Positions 52,101 through 62,962 of a stretch of DNA of 64,000 nt are shown here, in pieces; positions within the stretch are counted from its first letter, which is position 1; each line of letters begins with the position of its first letter. Made by a program: the position numbers and the translations under genes. The DNA comes from Drosophila miranda (lineage: Eukaryota; Arthropoda; Insecta; Diptera; Drosophilidae). The stretch lies in assembly GCF_003369915.1 (NCBI RefSeq), contig NC_046674.1, positions 7,192,001 to 7,256,000 of the forward strand, given 5' to 3'. The notes under the pieces are model-generated. The model worked only from the letters and a program-made list of their open reading frames with translations, was not told the origin of the DNA and made no database searches.

Positions 52101-52211
52101 GCGCCTTCAGGCGGCGGCCCTGCACCACAAGACGCTCGACAGCCACATACGGAAGCGATGGAAGAGGGCCAAGCGCTTCTTGTACGGCCCACGAGGCCCC
52201 TGGTATACCGG
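40104..52211 (+). CDS. NBEAL (neurobeachin-like) BEACH-family protein, N-terminal ~1825 residues; continues past the right edge
   Basis: Exons: 40104-40154, 40453-40809, 40889-41075, 41146-41234, 41778-41927, 42004-42264, 42327-42652, 42716-42923, 42987-43610, 43675-44934, 44996-45602, 45663-45895, 45959-46586, 46645-46832, 51904-52211. All are GT-AG and phases agree, giving 1825 codons plus 2 nt. Most of the protein is helical armadillo-like repeat. A concanavalin-A/LamG-like module lies at about residues 570-760 (SRRMLLTLQTGSGSGFEVFV, DGQWHYLTVAI). The order matches the N-terminal half of neurobeachin-like proteins (about 2700 residues), which act as membrane-traffic and granule-biogenesis scaffolds. 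The PH, BEACH and WD40 domains are not in the window and must lie beyond 64000. The exon at 51904 has the charged helix (KPLYDRYQRDIELHLWEPIN, RKRWKRAKRFLYG) expected before the PH-BEACH part. Probably melanogaster CG43367 (memory, unverified). An in-frame TGA just after the last donor would end an intron-retained form at YTG. Confidence 0.85.
46929..46934 (-). terminator. Candidate poly(A) signal AATAAA for CG15005
   Basis: TTTATT on the plus strand, read as AATAAA on the minus strand, about 97 bp past the CG15005 stop codon and within the host intron. Confidence 0.55.
47031..51076 (-). CDS. CG15005: CG15005-type secreted proline/histidine/tyrosine-rich protein, nested in the NBEAL-type gene
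   Basis: Main exon 49388-47031 (785 codons plus stop), preceded by a proposed small exon 51076-51023 (MKVSLLMFASILKFFVFF) joined in phase 0 to LALWLPFALSEANA. Together they form a clean signal peptide; total about 803 residues. The main exon starts after an ATTATAG acceptor, and its frame has no ATG before residue 200, which is why a 5' exon is needed. The mature chain is extremely rich in Pro, His, Tyr, Ser and Gln, with repeated PPxHPSS-type motifs. It includes a perfect 12-residue tandem array PPSSDYAQPPQH. The basic C-terminus has Thr-rich and Arg/Ser-rich parts. There is no recognised domain; composition suggests an extracellular matrix or cuticle-associated protein, which is inference. 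It lies antisense in the 46833-51903 intron of the NBEAL-type gene. The symbol follows remembered order (CG15005 then Cpr64Aa/CG15006). Confidence 0.8.
48009..48194 (-). repeat. 36-bp in-frame minisatellite coding PPSSDYAQPPQH
   Basis: Five successive 36-bp units in CG15005 are nearly identical at DNA level, differing at a few silent C/T positions (GGCGGCTGG versus GGTGGTTGG). Each unit encodes the same 12 residues. Degenerate PPSSxYxxPP units continue on both sides (48200-48420). Confidence 0.9.
49389..51022. other. Intron of CG15005 (and part of the NBEAL-type intron); repeats only
   Basis: Contains a (GTTGCA)n hexamer array (49676-49715) and a GGCT/GACT tetramer array (49787-49836). 50200-51000 is AT-rich with no recognisable feature. 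Confidence 0.55.
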
Positions 52212-55021
52212 GTGAGTCTCTAACCAACAAAAGCAAAAGCATAAGTAAAAGCCAAAGTAAAAGCAATCTAGCCATCCATCTGTCTGTACCCGCACTCCCC
52301 ATATAATCCATTTTAATGCCATCATTATGAAATGACGCGAAATCCAGCATTTTAATTGCTCCTCGCGACAATTGTAATCGAGCGTGCCAACGTCTATGGT
52401 TACATACTCGTCTAAGTACTATTATACACGAGTATACGATTATATATATACACACTCGTACACATGTACATATATATATATATATATGTAGGTACTCTAA
52501 CACACAGTGGCATTCGCGCTTTTGTGTTAATTTCACTTTGAAATGCAAACAAATCCGTCTCAATCATCAGCGGCAGAGGCAGAGACAGAGACAGACCCAG
52601 GCTAGACCCCAGTCCCGTACCCAATGATCATCAACACTCTCGGTTGGTGGCAGCCCGCACCGCAATACGTTTAGTAGGTTGCTGCCGGAACAATGGGTGA
52701 AATCCATCAAAACAATGCCACAAATCCACGCTAATAATGTTATTTGGAAACTTGAGCTGAAAATCGGACTAAAAATTAAATTAAATACTTGAGAGTCGTC
52801 AGGGATATAATCTCCAGATGAACAGATGCACCCGAAGAAAAAAGCCGTGAAATTCGATTTGATTCGAGAGTAGATGTTGTCAAAATAAAGTGTTTCCCTT
52901 ACATTTTGATATTAACATGAAAATCTATTATTGATTCATTTCTATTTAAACGTGGGTAGTATTTAAAAGGCTTTTTAAATATTGTATAATCTATAAAATC
53001 TTGTATTGAGAATAAGTCTGTAATATACAGGAATATTGCAAGTGTAAGTTCAGAACTGGGGTTGTTTGATCTTTGAGTAAAAGTTGTCTCACTTCTCTAT
53101 AGTTTTGTGTGTTTGTGCCCATTGTGGCATCTTTTCACCGCTGCACCTGGCACCTGCCCATTGTCTTACACTTTCGCCCATGCCTCCGCCTCCAGCGCCC
53201 ATGCCGTGCTGCGATTAACATTTCAATTTAATTTTATTAAATCATCAACGGTGTTTAATGTCGAATGCAACAAAGGCCCCGTCCCATTATGCAACTGCAA
53301 ATGTAACGAAAATTCATTATGCGATCCATAAATTTTGAACCAAAACAAATATGCACATCGGTCTGTGATTGGGTGCGGCGCACCATACCACCATACCACC
53401 ATACCACCAGGCCCCCATACCACCATGCCCCATGCAGATGAGATCCGATATCTGATATCCAATAATTGGAGGTCAGCTCTCCGTTAGATCCGAGATCGGG
53501 CTTATCCCCGTCCATTCAATTAGAGAACGCTACGCAGGCGAGGCAAATGGCAATCAAAATTCAAGTTTGTCCATTGTGGCCGGCTGCCAATTACTCGATC
53601 GGATCGATTGCCAATCGCAGAGTTCTCTGAGCCCATAAATCTCACTTTAGACCACTTTGCATTGACGAATGAATTACGCAGTTTGGCCGGTCGGGGGTTT
53701 CTGTATTCTTTCTGAGTGCGGTGCATTTGTGTCTCGCTGGGTAGGTGCGTGGCTCGGACCTTGAGCGATTCACTTACGATTCACTTGAGTAGCAGCAGCA
53801 GCAGCAGCAGCACCAGAGATAGACCTGCTTCTAAGGTCGCCACGCTCACGGGCAATAGCAAAAAGCAGCTGCAATCGCTATATTCAATCGATCTAAATCA
53901 GCTTGGACTCGGACTCCAGCCTCAAGTCTTATTGCCACTATCTTTGCTCTGATTACACGGATTAGTGTTTATTGGTCCCATTACCAAAGCTATCATTTCA
54001 GTAGATGCCTCTAATTTTCGTCAAAGTACTTAGCCATTTCTGATCCCGACTAATAAGAGGTTTAGCTTTAAGATAAGAGCGCTTAGATTAGAGCTGTACA
54101 GCGTAGCGGTGGACAGGCTTTTCGAATTGGTGAACAGTCCACCAACAACAATAAAAGGCTTTATCAGCAAATCAAATTCGAGCTTTAATGACCTGAATCA
54201 TGCACACGACATGTACGACATGTTTGTGATTTGTTTTTACTGTTCTCGGGCATTCTCTTTTGAAGCATTCACTTCAATGTACCCGGTCATGTGGTAGAGA
54301 TGTTAGTAGTTGTCTTTGGAGATGATATATTCTTAGAAGACGATGAGACTATTATCTTTGTGAATTCTCTGAGGTTAAAGGAGAAGTCACTGTGCTACGC
54401 TTGAACCGTTATCCAAAGTCAAATGTCTTTCTTCGATCTCAATTCAAAATCCTAAGAAAGTAATCCAACAACTTTGTGGCTTTCCATTTGCATAGTTTCG
54501 GCCCATTTTATTGCAATCTAATTTAGTTTCTCGCTCGGCATGCTCTACAACACTCGTGGTAGACTCTGTACAACAGGCTTCTCCGATTAAATGAGAATAA
54601 GAATAATTATTGAATGTTTTGGGGGTTTATAGAGTGTTTTTATCGCGGTCAAACAGCCTTAAGATTAAGAAGACAAGAAACATAAATGAAAGATCTCGAG
54701 AATGTGTGAGTGTAGATGAGGGGACGCCGAAACCGGATCCGAAGCCGAGTCCGGAGTCTGCAAATCCGGAATCTGGAAGCTGGAAACTGGAATCCGGAAT
54801 CCTGATCCGTGCGCCGGTGAATTCGTATGTACATATTCCGATATATCGCTTTCATTTCAACTAATACTACTACTATCGACTACGATCGGGCCGTGACCCC
54901 CAGCCCTTGCGGGTCCATGGGTCAAGGGGTCACGTGGAGGAGAGGTTTGTCGCGATGTGTCCGTTTAGGGTTTCGGCGAGGGGTCGGCAAGTGCTGATCG
55001 TCGGCTGATTGGTTCGTTGAC
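52212..55021. other. Presumed NBEAL-type intron, left of the Cpr64A cluster; no gene seen
   Basis: Simple repeats only: AAAGC-AAAAGC near 52230-52265, a TATA(n) run at 52470-52487, a CCATACCA array at 53380-53425 and (AGC)8 at 53791-53814. No continuation exon of the NBEAL-type gene and no further gene were recognised. Confidence 0.5.
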
Positions 55022-55734
55022 TTAGTGATAGCCCAAGGGCGACAGAGCGGGCAGGGCCAGCTTGGGCAGGGCCGGGCCATAGGCAGGACCCAGAGCATGG
55101 CCGTATGCGGGAGCCAGTCCATGGCCGTAGGCTGGAGCCAGAGCATGTCCATAGGCCGGGGCCAGAGCTGGACCGTAGGCGGGCAACTTGGCCACCAGAG
55201 GAGCGGCGTGCAGGAGTGGTGCCGGTGCCAGGACCTTGGCCACGGGGGCCACAGCCTTCACCACAGCTCCCTCGCGATGGACGACAGCATTGAATCCGTG
55301 GACGGGATCGGCGGTGTACTCCACAATGCGGCGGGTTCCGTCGGCCTCGATGAGGGAGTAGGCGCCCTGGACCACATCGCCGCTGCGGGACTCCTGCTGG
55401 CTCTTCACGTCCCCAGTGGATTGATCCTGGAAAGGAAAGATAGCAGTGCGGATTAGCACCAGAAACGGGTCTCCCGGAGGGCTGCACTCACATGAACATC
55501 GTAGCTGAAGCTGTACTGTGGATTGGGATCGTATGGCTCCGGGGCAGCCACCTTGGCAATGCCCACCTTGGCCAAGGCGGGGTACACCGGGGCGGCCAGC
55601 TTGGGCAGCAGTGCCGGTCCGCCCAGTCCAGGATACGATGGGTACGCTGGGTAGCCGAGGCCAGGACCCGGCACCACAACGGCCATGGCAGCGGCCACCA
55701 GGGCGCTCAATACAAGGATCACTTTTTGTGCCAT
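55022..55734 (-). CDS. Cpr64Aa: Cuticular protein Cpr64Aa (Rebers-Riddiford RR-2)
   Basis: Two exons, 55734-55492 and 55426-55022; 215 residues. The signal peptide is about residues 1-19 ([20 protein letters not shown]). The extended RR-2 chitin-binding consensus starts at [12 protein letters not shown] (residues about 70-81) and continues in exon 2 with [33 protein letters not shown] and HGFNAVV. The C-terminal half is an Ala/Pro/Tyr/Gly repeat ([19 protein letters not shown]). RR proteins are secreted by epidermis, bind chitin and set cuticle stiffness; RR-2 is usual in hard cuticle. The intron cuts the RR domain at YDVH|DQST, a position not shared by the neighbours, whose single intron lies within the first five codons. 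A TATAAAAAG box lies at 55861-55853. Confidence 0.94.
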
Positions 55735-58005
55735 TCTTTTCGGAGTTTTGGAGAACTGCTGGAAGCTGAAAGCTGGATGCTGGAGTGCTGGAGTGCTGCT
55801 GCTTGGCTGACAAATGAATTCACTCTGTGGTTCTGTAGCCGCTCGACAATTGCTTTTTATAGGCCTACCAGAGACGAGAGACCCGGACCCAGACCCAAGC
55901 CCAAATATCCACAAGCAAATCTGCCACAAATGCAGCAGCAGCAGCAGCAGGGGCAGCAGCAGCGGCCGCCGCCTGCAACAAATATTTATGCAAAAAGCGC
56001 AAAAACAACAACCGCGACAACTAAAAAGTGCGCACGGCGCATGCGTGCCTCAGCCTCCAGCCCCAAGCCCCCAGCCCCCGGCCCCATGCCCCATGCCCCA
56101 TGCCCATGCCTCTCTGTCTATGAGAAATAGTTGGATCAATCGCATAGTCGTAAAGCCCAACAAGCGGCGACAAATATAAAATAATTCATTTTTCGCTGCC
56201 CCTGGCTGCTGGGAGGGAGGAGGGTTCAGCGGAGAGGAGAGGGAGGAGTGGGAGCAGGAGACGCCGGTCGGTCGGTCGGTCGGTCGGTCGTTCGATCGTT
56301 CGGTCGGTCAACAGCGTTCACGCATGTCTGGGCGGGAGGACGGTGCTGGACAGCGCCCAAAACTGGCTCTGGTGGTGCCTCCTGTTGCTGCTGCTGCTGC
56401 TCTGCGTCGTGACAAAAAAGTTCAATTCGAAAGCAATCTTTTTCGGGGCGGCGACCGTTTGGCCCGGCAACCGGGTGGCCGGACGGCATCAGGTGTGTGG
56501 CTGGCTGGCCATTAGATTGGGGCAACGCAGAGCAGCAGAGCGACGCACGCACCCAGCCAGCAGCCAGCAGCCAGCAGTCGGCAGTCGGCAGTCGATTGTT
56601 GAAAGGTGTGTTGCTGCAGTTACGGCAGCCCGCAGCCTTCGAAACTGGCACAGCCGCTACTGCGCCGCGCCCACCAAAATCCCACCGCCGCCAGACTGCC
56701 CCAGACTCCACAATGCACGCGGCAGCAACAGCAACAATGCAACAATTTTGTTTGTGTTCTGTTTTCGGGCTATACGCATACGCATACGCAGAGAAGTCTC
56801 CATGTTTTTCGCTTTTTCCATTGGGACAATTTTGCCCATTATCACTAATTTTCAACGCGTTCAACGGCGAGGCTTGTTAGGCGTCGCAGTCGCTGCCACA
56901 GCCGCTGCCACAGTCGACGCTAGCTGCAACATCTATGGACATGGTCGGGTTTGCGTAATCCGAAATTGCATCTCGTGCCGATTTGTATACCCTTCAAGAG
57001 GGTCAAATAGGTTTCTTCTAATTCTAGAAATCGCACTAACGAATGTACCTACCGAATGTGCCTTTTCTCTTTTCACTGTTAACCTTTCACCTCCAGAAAA
57101 GTGGAAGAGACAGTCCGCACAATAATTCTGCACAACTACTACACAGAAAAAGGAATTTTTGGATTTTTTGGCCTAAATCCTCAAACTTCTTTCATAGGAG
57201 ATCCCTATTATCATAATTGTAGAGCGTCCTTGAATGTTTCCTTTAGTGTATAAGGAAAATGCGCTCAAAGGATGAAAGATCTATAGAATCCATAAAGGAT
57301 AAAGCGTATTCGAGTGTCGGCGAGCCCCCCAAAAGTTACGTTGTGTTCGAGCAGCTTTCATGCATTTTGCACTTTCAATTAAACTATTGAATAATTTGAG
57401 TGCGTGTCGAGCGGGCGAGTGAATGTATTTCGAGTGGTGGAAGAGTTCTTTTGGGTGTGTGTGGAACCGAACGGCCAGCGGATTAGCCCAAAAGATTGGT
57501 TTCTCCCCGTCTTTTGTGGGGGGATCAGCTTTCGATCGTTCAATCTTTCGATTTCTGTTGCGTGGGAACTGGTTCGATTCGAGCCCTGATCTTAATTGTG
57601 GGAGAGGTTTCCTATGATCCTATGGATCTTGGTTTCATTTTACGTTTCTACGTACGAGTATATTCTAGCAAAATGAGCAGCAATTTACCTTGAGCTTAGC
57701 TCATTGATAAAATTACCATAAATACTATATAAAAACTAGAACTTGACTTTAATCCGTGTGCAAATGAGCAGTGTTTTACTCGATGGATGAATACCCATGA
57801 AAACATTTGATATTAGACCTTACATGTTTAAGATAGAGATAGATATTTAATAAACAAAATCTCTTTGGCTTACAAAGTTGATGTATGGATGTATGACTTA
57901 GGACTTAGCTTTGGAGCTTTGGAACCTTTGAACTACGGACGGACAATAATTTATGTACAATCTAGGATTTCAGCTGCAGCAGTAACGGGAGGGGTGCTCA
58001 GTGCT
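55735..58005. other. Intergenic between Cpr64Aa and Cpr64Ab
   Basis: Besides the Cpr64Aa TATA box it holds (CAG)n near 55932-55965, GCCCC-rich repeats (56060-56105), a (GGTC)n array at 56265-56310, and AT-rich DNA from 57130. No exon was found. Confidence 0.5.
55853..55861 (-). promoter_or_regulatory. TATA box of Cpr64Aa
   Basis: TATAAAAAG on the minus strand, 119 bp upstream of the start codon; a strong TATA element is typical of cuticle genes. Confidence 0.7.
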
Positions 58006-58406
58006 CTAGCCCAGGAGCGGGGCTGCCAGGGGAGCGGGCAGCACAGGACGTGGCACTGGACCCCGCTGCACCACCGCATTGAAGCCATTGATGGGGTCGG
58101 CGGTGTAAAAGACGGTGCGCAGGGAGCCGTCGGCATCGACCACCGAGTAGGATCCCTTGACCACATCGCCGTCGCGCACCTCCTGCTGGCTCTTGCTGTC
58201 CCCGGTGATGGCGTCCTGCACGTTGTAGGCGAAGGCGTACTGCGGATGGGGATCCACCTCCGTGTTGATTGGAGCTCCCACCGGGAGCAGGCCACACTCG
58301 ATGGCGGCAAAAAGAGTGCAGCAGATGATTGTGATCTAGGCGAGATGTGGGATTAGCTGGGCACTCTTTTGAACTCTTTTCACGGACTCACCTTGAACAG
58401 GGCCAT
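58006..58406 (-). CDS. Cpr64Ab: Cuticular protein Cpr64Ab (Rebers-Riddiford RR-2)
   Basis: Two exons: a 15-bp first coding exon 58406-58392 (MALFK) and 58335-58006; 114 residues. The signal peptide is split across the intron ([20 protein letters not shown]). The mature protein is short: [60 protein letters not shown], the RR-2 consensus occupying about residues 34-97. A brief Pro/Leu/Ala tail ends it. It has no long Ala-Pro repeat, unlike its three neighbours. The function is chitin binding in cuticle. A TATA-like TTTAAAA lies upstream near 58499-58506 on the minus strand. Its position between Cpr64Aa and Cpr64Ac agrees with melanogaster order (CG15007). Confidence 0.93.
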
Positions 58407-59129
58407 GGCGATGCTTGCTGCTGGATTGCTGGATTGGATCGGTGTGGTGGAGGCTTGACAACGCTGTCTGGACTGTGGCTCGGTGCCCATGGATCGGGGT
58501 TTTAAAGGGCCACCGGCTGCTCTCTTCGATGACATGCGTCGTGTGGCAACCGTTGCCAAAAAATGAACCCACCGAATGGGCCACTGACGTAAGGGCCGCG
58601 TCTGGAATGGAGCGTCGTGAGGTTTCCCCACAAATAGAAACGTGCCGACTAGACTTGCACAATGTTGCTACCGCTATCGACTCCTCCAATATGAATTGTG
58701 ATAATTGTGGATACTGTGGGCACTACGTGATCGGCATTCAAGAGCGCCCGGACCTGCCCCAATAGATGGCCAGATGGAATGGAACACTTTGGAGTTGTTT
58801 TTTTGTACCGAAACTTTTATTCAGTAAATGCAGAAACTAATTCACTAAGTGGTTGGCCCATGGCCGTTCCCCAGATCCCCAGAAAAGGGTATCCCCTATA
58901 TACATGTGTGTAGTCTGTGGTGTCGAGTGATCAGTAGAGTGATCAGGCTCGGGATCGGGAAGAGGGTCAACAGATGAGCTGGACAACAGCAGGCACGTTC
59001 ATGGGTTTCAGCGGTGGCAGAGTAGGGTAAAGGAGAGTGGTGTTAATCGGTGTATTAGAACTACTTAACAACGGTCCTGGGCCAGAGGGTGGCAGAGAGT
59101 TCGTCATGCTCCTCGGGGGGCTCCTCCGC
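58407..59129. other. Intergenic between Cpr64Ab and Cpr64Ac
   Basis: Contains the Cpr64Ab promoter on the left and the Cpr64Ac 3' UTR on the right, with TTTATT (minus-strand AATAAA) at 58816-58821. No coding exon. Confidence 0.55.
58816..58821 (-). terminator. Candidate poly(A) signal AATAAA for Cpr64Ac
   Basis: AATAAA on the minus strand about 310 bp downstream of the Cpr64Ac stop codon. Confidence 0.5.
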
Positions 59130-59766
59130 CTAGTAGTGTCCGCCCAGGCTGAGGCCGGGACCGGAGGCGTATCCAATCTTGGTGACGGCCGGCACGGCGG
59201 CTACGGCCAGGACGGGCTTGGCGATCGCCACGCCCTTCTTCTCGACGACCGCGTTGAAGCCGTTGACCTTGTCGGCGGTGTAGGTGACCTTGCGGATGGT
59301 GCCGTCGGGCTCGGCCAGGGAGTAGCTGCCATGGACCACTCCGTTGACGAGCGTCTCCTCCTGCTGCTTGGAGTCGCCGGTTTTGTGATCGGTCACGCCG
59401 TACGAGAAGCTGTACTGTGGATTGGGATCGTAGGGCTCCGCCACAGCCACCTTGGCCACGGCCACGGGGGCAGCCAGCAGCTTGGGAGCTGCATACGAGA
59501 TGGCTGGAGCCGCATAGGAGATGGCCGGGGCGGCCAGCAGCTTGGGAGCGGCATACGAGATGGCAGGAGCTGCATACGACACGGCCGGAGCTGCATACGA
59601 TACGGCCGGAGCTGCATACGAGATGGAGGAGCCATAGGGATCGATGGGAATGGCCACTGCGACGGACAGGGCGAGGCCGAGAACGAGCAAGGTCTGTGGA
59701 GGAGAGGAATCAGTGGAGCAGTGGCTTGGCATCGAGCTGATCCTGGAGGCTTACCTGGGCGAACAT
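59130..59766 (-). CDS. Cpr64Ac: Cuticular protein Cpr64Ac (Rebers-Riddiford RR-2)
   Basis: Two exons: a 12-bp first coding exon 59766-59755 (MFAQ) and 59693-59130; 191 residues. The signal peptide is [19 protein letters not shown] repeat region follows with several SYAAPAxSYAAP units and two KLLAAP units, the Ala-Ala-Pro motif typical of insect cuticle proteins. The RR-2 consensus is [57 protein letters not shown] short C-terminal tail ends GLSLGGHY. The TATAAAA box is at 59901-59895, about 130 bp upstream of the ATG. It has the same tiny-first-exon architecture as Cpr64Ab and Cpr64Ad, pointing to a common duplication history. The AAP repeats are coded by a visibly repetitive 10-30 bp DNA pattern, so repeat number probably varies. 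Confidence 0.94.
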
Positions 59767-59894
59767 TGTGAAGGATGTGAATGCGGTTGTGGTGGCTCTG
59801 CCTGTGGCTGCTGCTGCTGCTGCTGGGAGCTCCTTGTGTCTGCTCTGCAAGAACTCAGATCGAGTGTGAGATGCATTTTCCGCGATCTCTTCAG

Positions 59895-59901
59895 TTTTAT
59901 A
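59895..59901 (-). promoter_or_regulatory. TATA box of Cpr64Ac
   Basis: TATAAAA on the minus strand, 129 bp upstream of the Cpr64Ac start codon. Confidence 0.7.
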
Positions 59902-61778
59902 TTCGACTCGCGGACTGGCCACTGGCCACTGGCCACTGGCCACTGGCCCCTGGCCCCCGTCTCCGTCAACGTCTCCTGCTCCGCCACAGCAGAGACTCAA
60001 AACTGGACAATCTAATGGGCAGAGTGACAATTGCGTCTCATTTGGTGGCTGCATTTGCAGCGATCTCGATCTCGATCTCGATCTTGCACCCCAGACTTGC
60101 ACTCATCTGTGTGTGATCGGTGGCTATTTCGTGTTTCTGGTGCGGATTTCATCATGACTGCTAAAATTTTCTCAATGGAATAGCTCCCAGGCACACACCA
60201 CACCACACCACTCACTGTCCACTCCACTCCACTCCACTCCGCCGACAGACCAGACCAGATCAGGCCATAACCATAATGTCTGTTCAAGAGCGCCGCTCCA
60301 AGCAGCGGCTGGGAGCACTCAGAGCACTCTGAGTAGCTCTGAGCGATCGGAGACTCGTTTTCCGCTGCCCAATCTGGTTTCGTTTTTTTCGGTGAATTCT
60401 CACTGAATTCTCCAGCGAGCCGCCTAGGCCTGAGCCTGTGCCTGTGCCTGAGCCTAAGCCGAACTTTGTCTGATGTAATAGCTGCCTCATATTGAGGCAG
60501 TTGCAGTTGCAGTTGCAAAAACAAACAACATAAAAAAAAAGATCATTCACAGTGGTGCGGCAGGCCACTCGTTTAATTAGAAATCGAAAATGGAAAATGG
60601 AAGAACTTTGTCGATGGAGCAATTACGCACTCGCTCACGTACCCACCCGGAGCCGAAAATAAATCCAGCAAAAGAATGCCATAATCGAGTATTCCAACAG
60701 AAAAGATACCCACTATTTCGATTAGGAATTCAGAATAATCGAAAGGCCATTTCGGACAATGAGACGTTATTTTCTATGAATGGAATAATGAATGGGAATC
60801 CCATCGATCAGGCCTAAAATTTGATACTTTAACATTCTGGCAAAAGAAGACGTCTTTGGTCGATTTGTTAGCCGATCATTTGTTAATGTAAATGTAAAGT
60901 TCTCTTGTTCTCTAGGGTCTCGTCAAAGGAGAGACGGAATACCAACTATCCGATCAAGCCTCATTGCGGACTATCACTGGAAAGCAATGAGACCCTAGAG
61001 AACATTTTGAAGGATTTTCTTTTAAGTACAGACTCTCAATGGAGAAGAGAATAGATAGAGAATGATGACTTTACCATCAGAATTTTAGTTTCGGGCTTTA
61101 AGTACAAACATCGTGAAATTAAATAAAATTCAACCATTTGAATTAAATTTATAAGAAATATATTTAATCCAAATTTATTTGAAATATGATCAAATATTTT
61201 CATATTAGCGTCACTTTCTTTTTGCAATTTCCACTCTCGAATCGAATCTATTGGTATAAATTTGAAAATATATGTATTTAAAGCTCAATCAATTCCTCTC
61301 TTGATCCACAAGCAACAAATATACCCTTCTGCCTGTAGCTGAGACACTCATTTGCACTCAAAGGCACACGCGCCCACATGCCACAGAGCCCAGAGCTCAG
61401 CGCTTACGTTGCTTACGTTGCTGACGTTGCTGGCCAAGTCGAGAGCCACTTAGCCAACGTAATTGCCTCGATCGGGCCAAAAAGCCAAGCTGCAGGCATT
61501 TTGGAAGCTTTAACCAAAGCGACCTTGCCCACAATTGGCACCACAGCGGCAGCAAAGTGGCAAAGTCTGGCTACTGGTGCGAGTGCGAGTACTCGTACTC
61601 GTACTATTTCATCTACTTTTAATTAATTCTCTTCTCGGGGGAAGATTGAGCAAGGAACTGCATTTATGGCAGTAGAGCATTCCATTCGCTTTGGTCCGAA
61701 TTGGATGTGTTTTAGCCTCGTTTCCGGTGGCGACAATCTACGCCGACAACCGTTAGCTCGGAGAGTAAGGTGGCTGTC

Positions 61779-61817
<39 letters not shown>

Positions 61818-62868
61818 CACGCTCCGAAATGAATCCGGAGCCAACAAGTCGCAAGGTCGTTGGTTGCACTTAGCAAAAGAGTCACGCACTCGGAGCCATC
61901 CGCCAGTTACAGCATGGCATCGATGGAGAATCTCTAAGCAGTGGCTGGGTATGGGACATTGGGTATCCCAGAGCCAGAAATTGGAGAAGGGAATACGTGG
62001 GGCTCGCCGTAGATTGATCGGCTTTGTAGATCTGAGTGATCTGCCAGGAAACAGAGGCCATATATTTGTTGATGGTTCTGATCTTCCCTCAAATATGCAG
62101 ACGTTTTGGGCCACACTTTGACCCAGTTTTCGCGTGTCCCAAGTGAAACCAGACCCTTGGGTGAAAAGACCTTATTATGTACAAGGTGTTTCTCATTAGC
62201 ATTTCCAATTGAAGCCCCATCGAATGGACATTAAAACTTTCCAATTCGTGGGCGAGTACGTCCAATGCCACCACCCAAATCGAATCGAATCGAATCGCAT
62301 CGAAACCAATTCCGAGGACGAACGCTGAAGGAGAACCAGGAAGGACACAGCGATTTCCACCTGCCATATTGAACCCTTTTTCGAGTTCAAAGTGATTTTG
62401 GGTGTAAAAGATTGAAATTAAAGCACTGCCATTGGATGGATGGATAGATGGAGCCCACCCTGCATGACAATTAACGCAGAAACCGCAGCCAGCACAGAAG
62501 CATAATCAAGTCGCATTCACTTTCAATCCAGTCAACAAAGCCCGGTCCGAATGCCCGGTCAGAGCAAGGTAAAAATCGAAAAACAGACCCGCAAATAAAA
62601 ATGAAAACTTGAAGCGGCAAATGGCAAGTGGCAGGCAGTCAACAGAAGACATAAGACGACTGGAAATTGGTCTACGTGCCGAGAATTTGGATCATAGGCA
62701 GACGCGGCCAAAAGCCAAGGAGGAAGAGACGCAAGGAGATTTCGGTTGGGGACAATGGGGGCCCCCACCCCCCTCCATACGCAATTGGTACGTACGCACG
62801 GCTCCCAACAGCTGAGCGACGAATGCAAATTTCGCACGCGAATGGATCGCGAATGGATCTCCGCAGCG

Positions 62869-62907
62869 TATAAAAGTCGGCGTTTTTTTGGTCAGGGCAT
62901 GTCAGTT
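62869..62907 (+). promoter_or_regulatory. TATA box and Initiator of Cpr64Ad
   Basis: TATAAAA at 62869-62875, followed about 33 bp later by TCAGTT (62902-62907), a match to the fly Initiator TCAGT(T/C). The spacing is right for transcription from about 62903, giving a 5' UTR of about 60 bases. Confidence 0.8.
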
Positions 62908-62962
62908 CATTTTTGATAACCGACGGTGACAATCGCACAAAAACCCCCACCCAAGCCGCACA

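Larger units (their letters stand above)
59767..62962. other. 3.2 kb between the divergent Cpr64Ac and Cpr64Ad; shared upstream region
   Basis: No exon recognised. Repeats: GGCCACT array (59916-59952), ATCTCG array (60062-60082), CCACT array (60214-60240), GAGTAC/CGTACT near 61580-61605 and (CT)n at 61778-61815. As Ac (minus) and Ad (plus) are divergent, this stretch holds both promoters. Confidence 0.5.

Noticed and set aside
55492-56130. Plus-strand frame of 212 codons opposite Cpr64Aa
   Set aside because: Antisense of the RR-2 gene and its promoter, including the TATA box; no coding features.
61623-62121. Overlapping open frames of 151 and 163 codons on both strands
   Set aside because: Both pass through a (CT)n run giving Ser-Leu or Arg-Glu repeats, and neither resembles a protein family.
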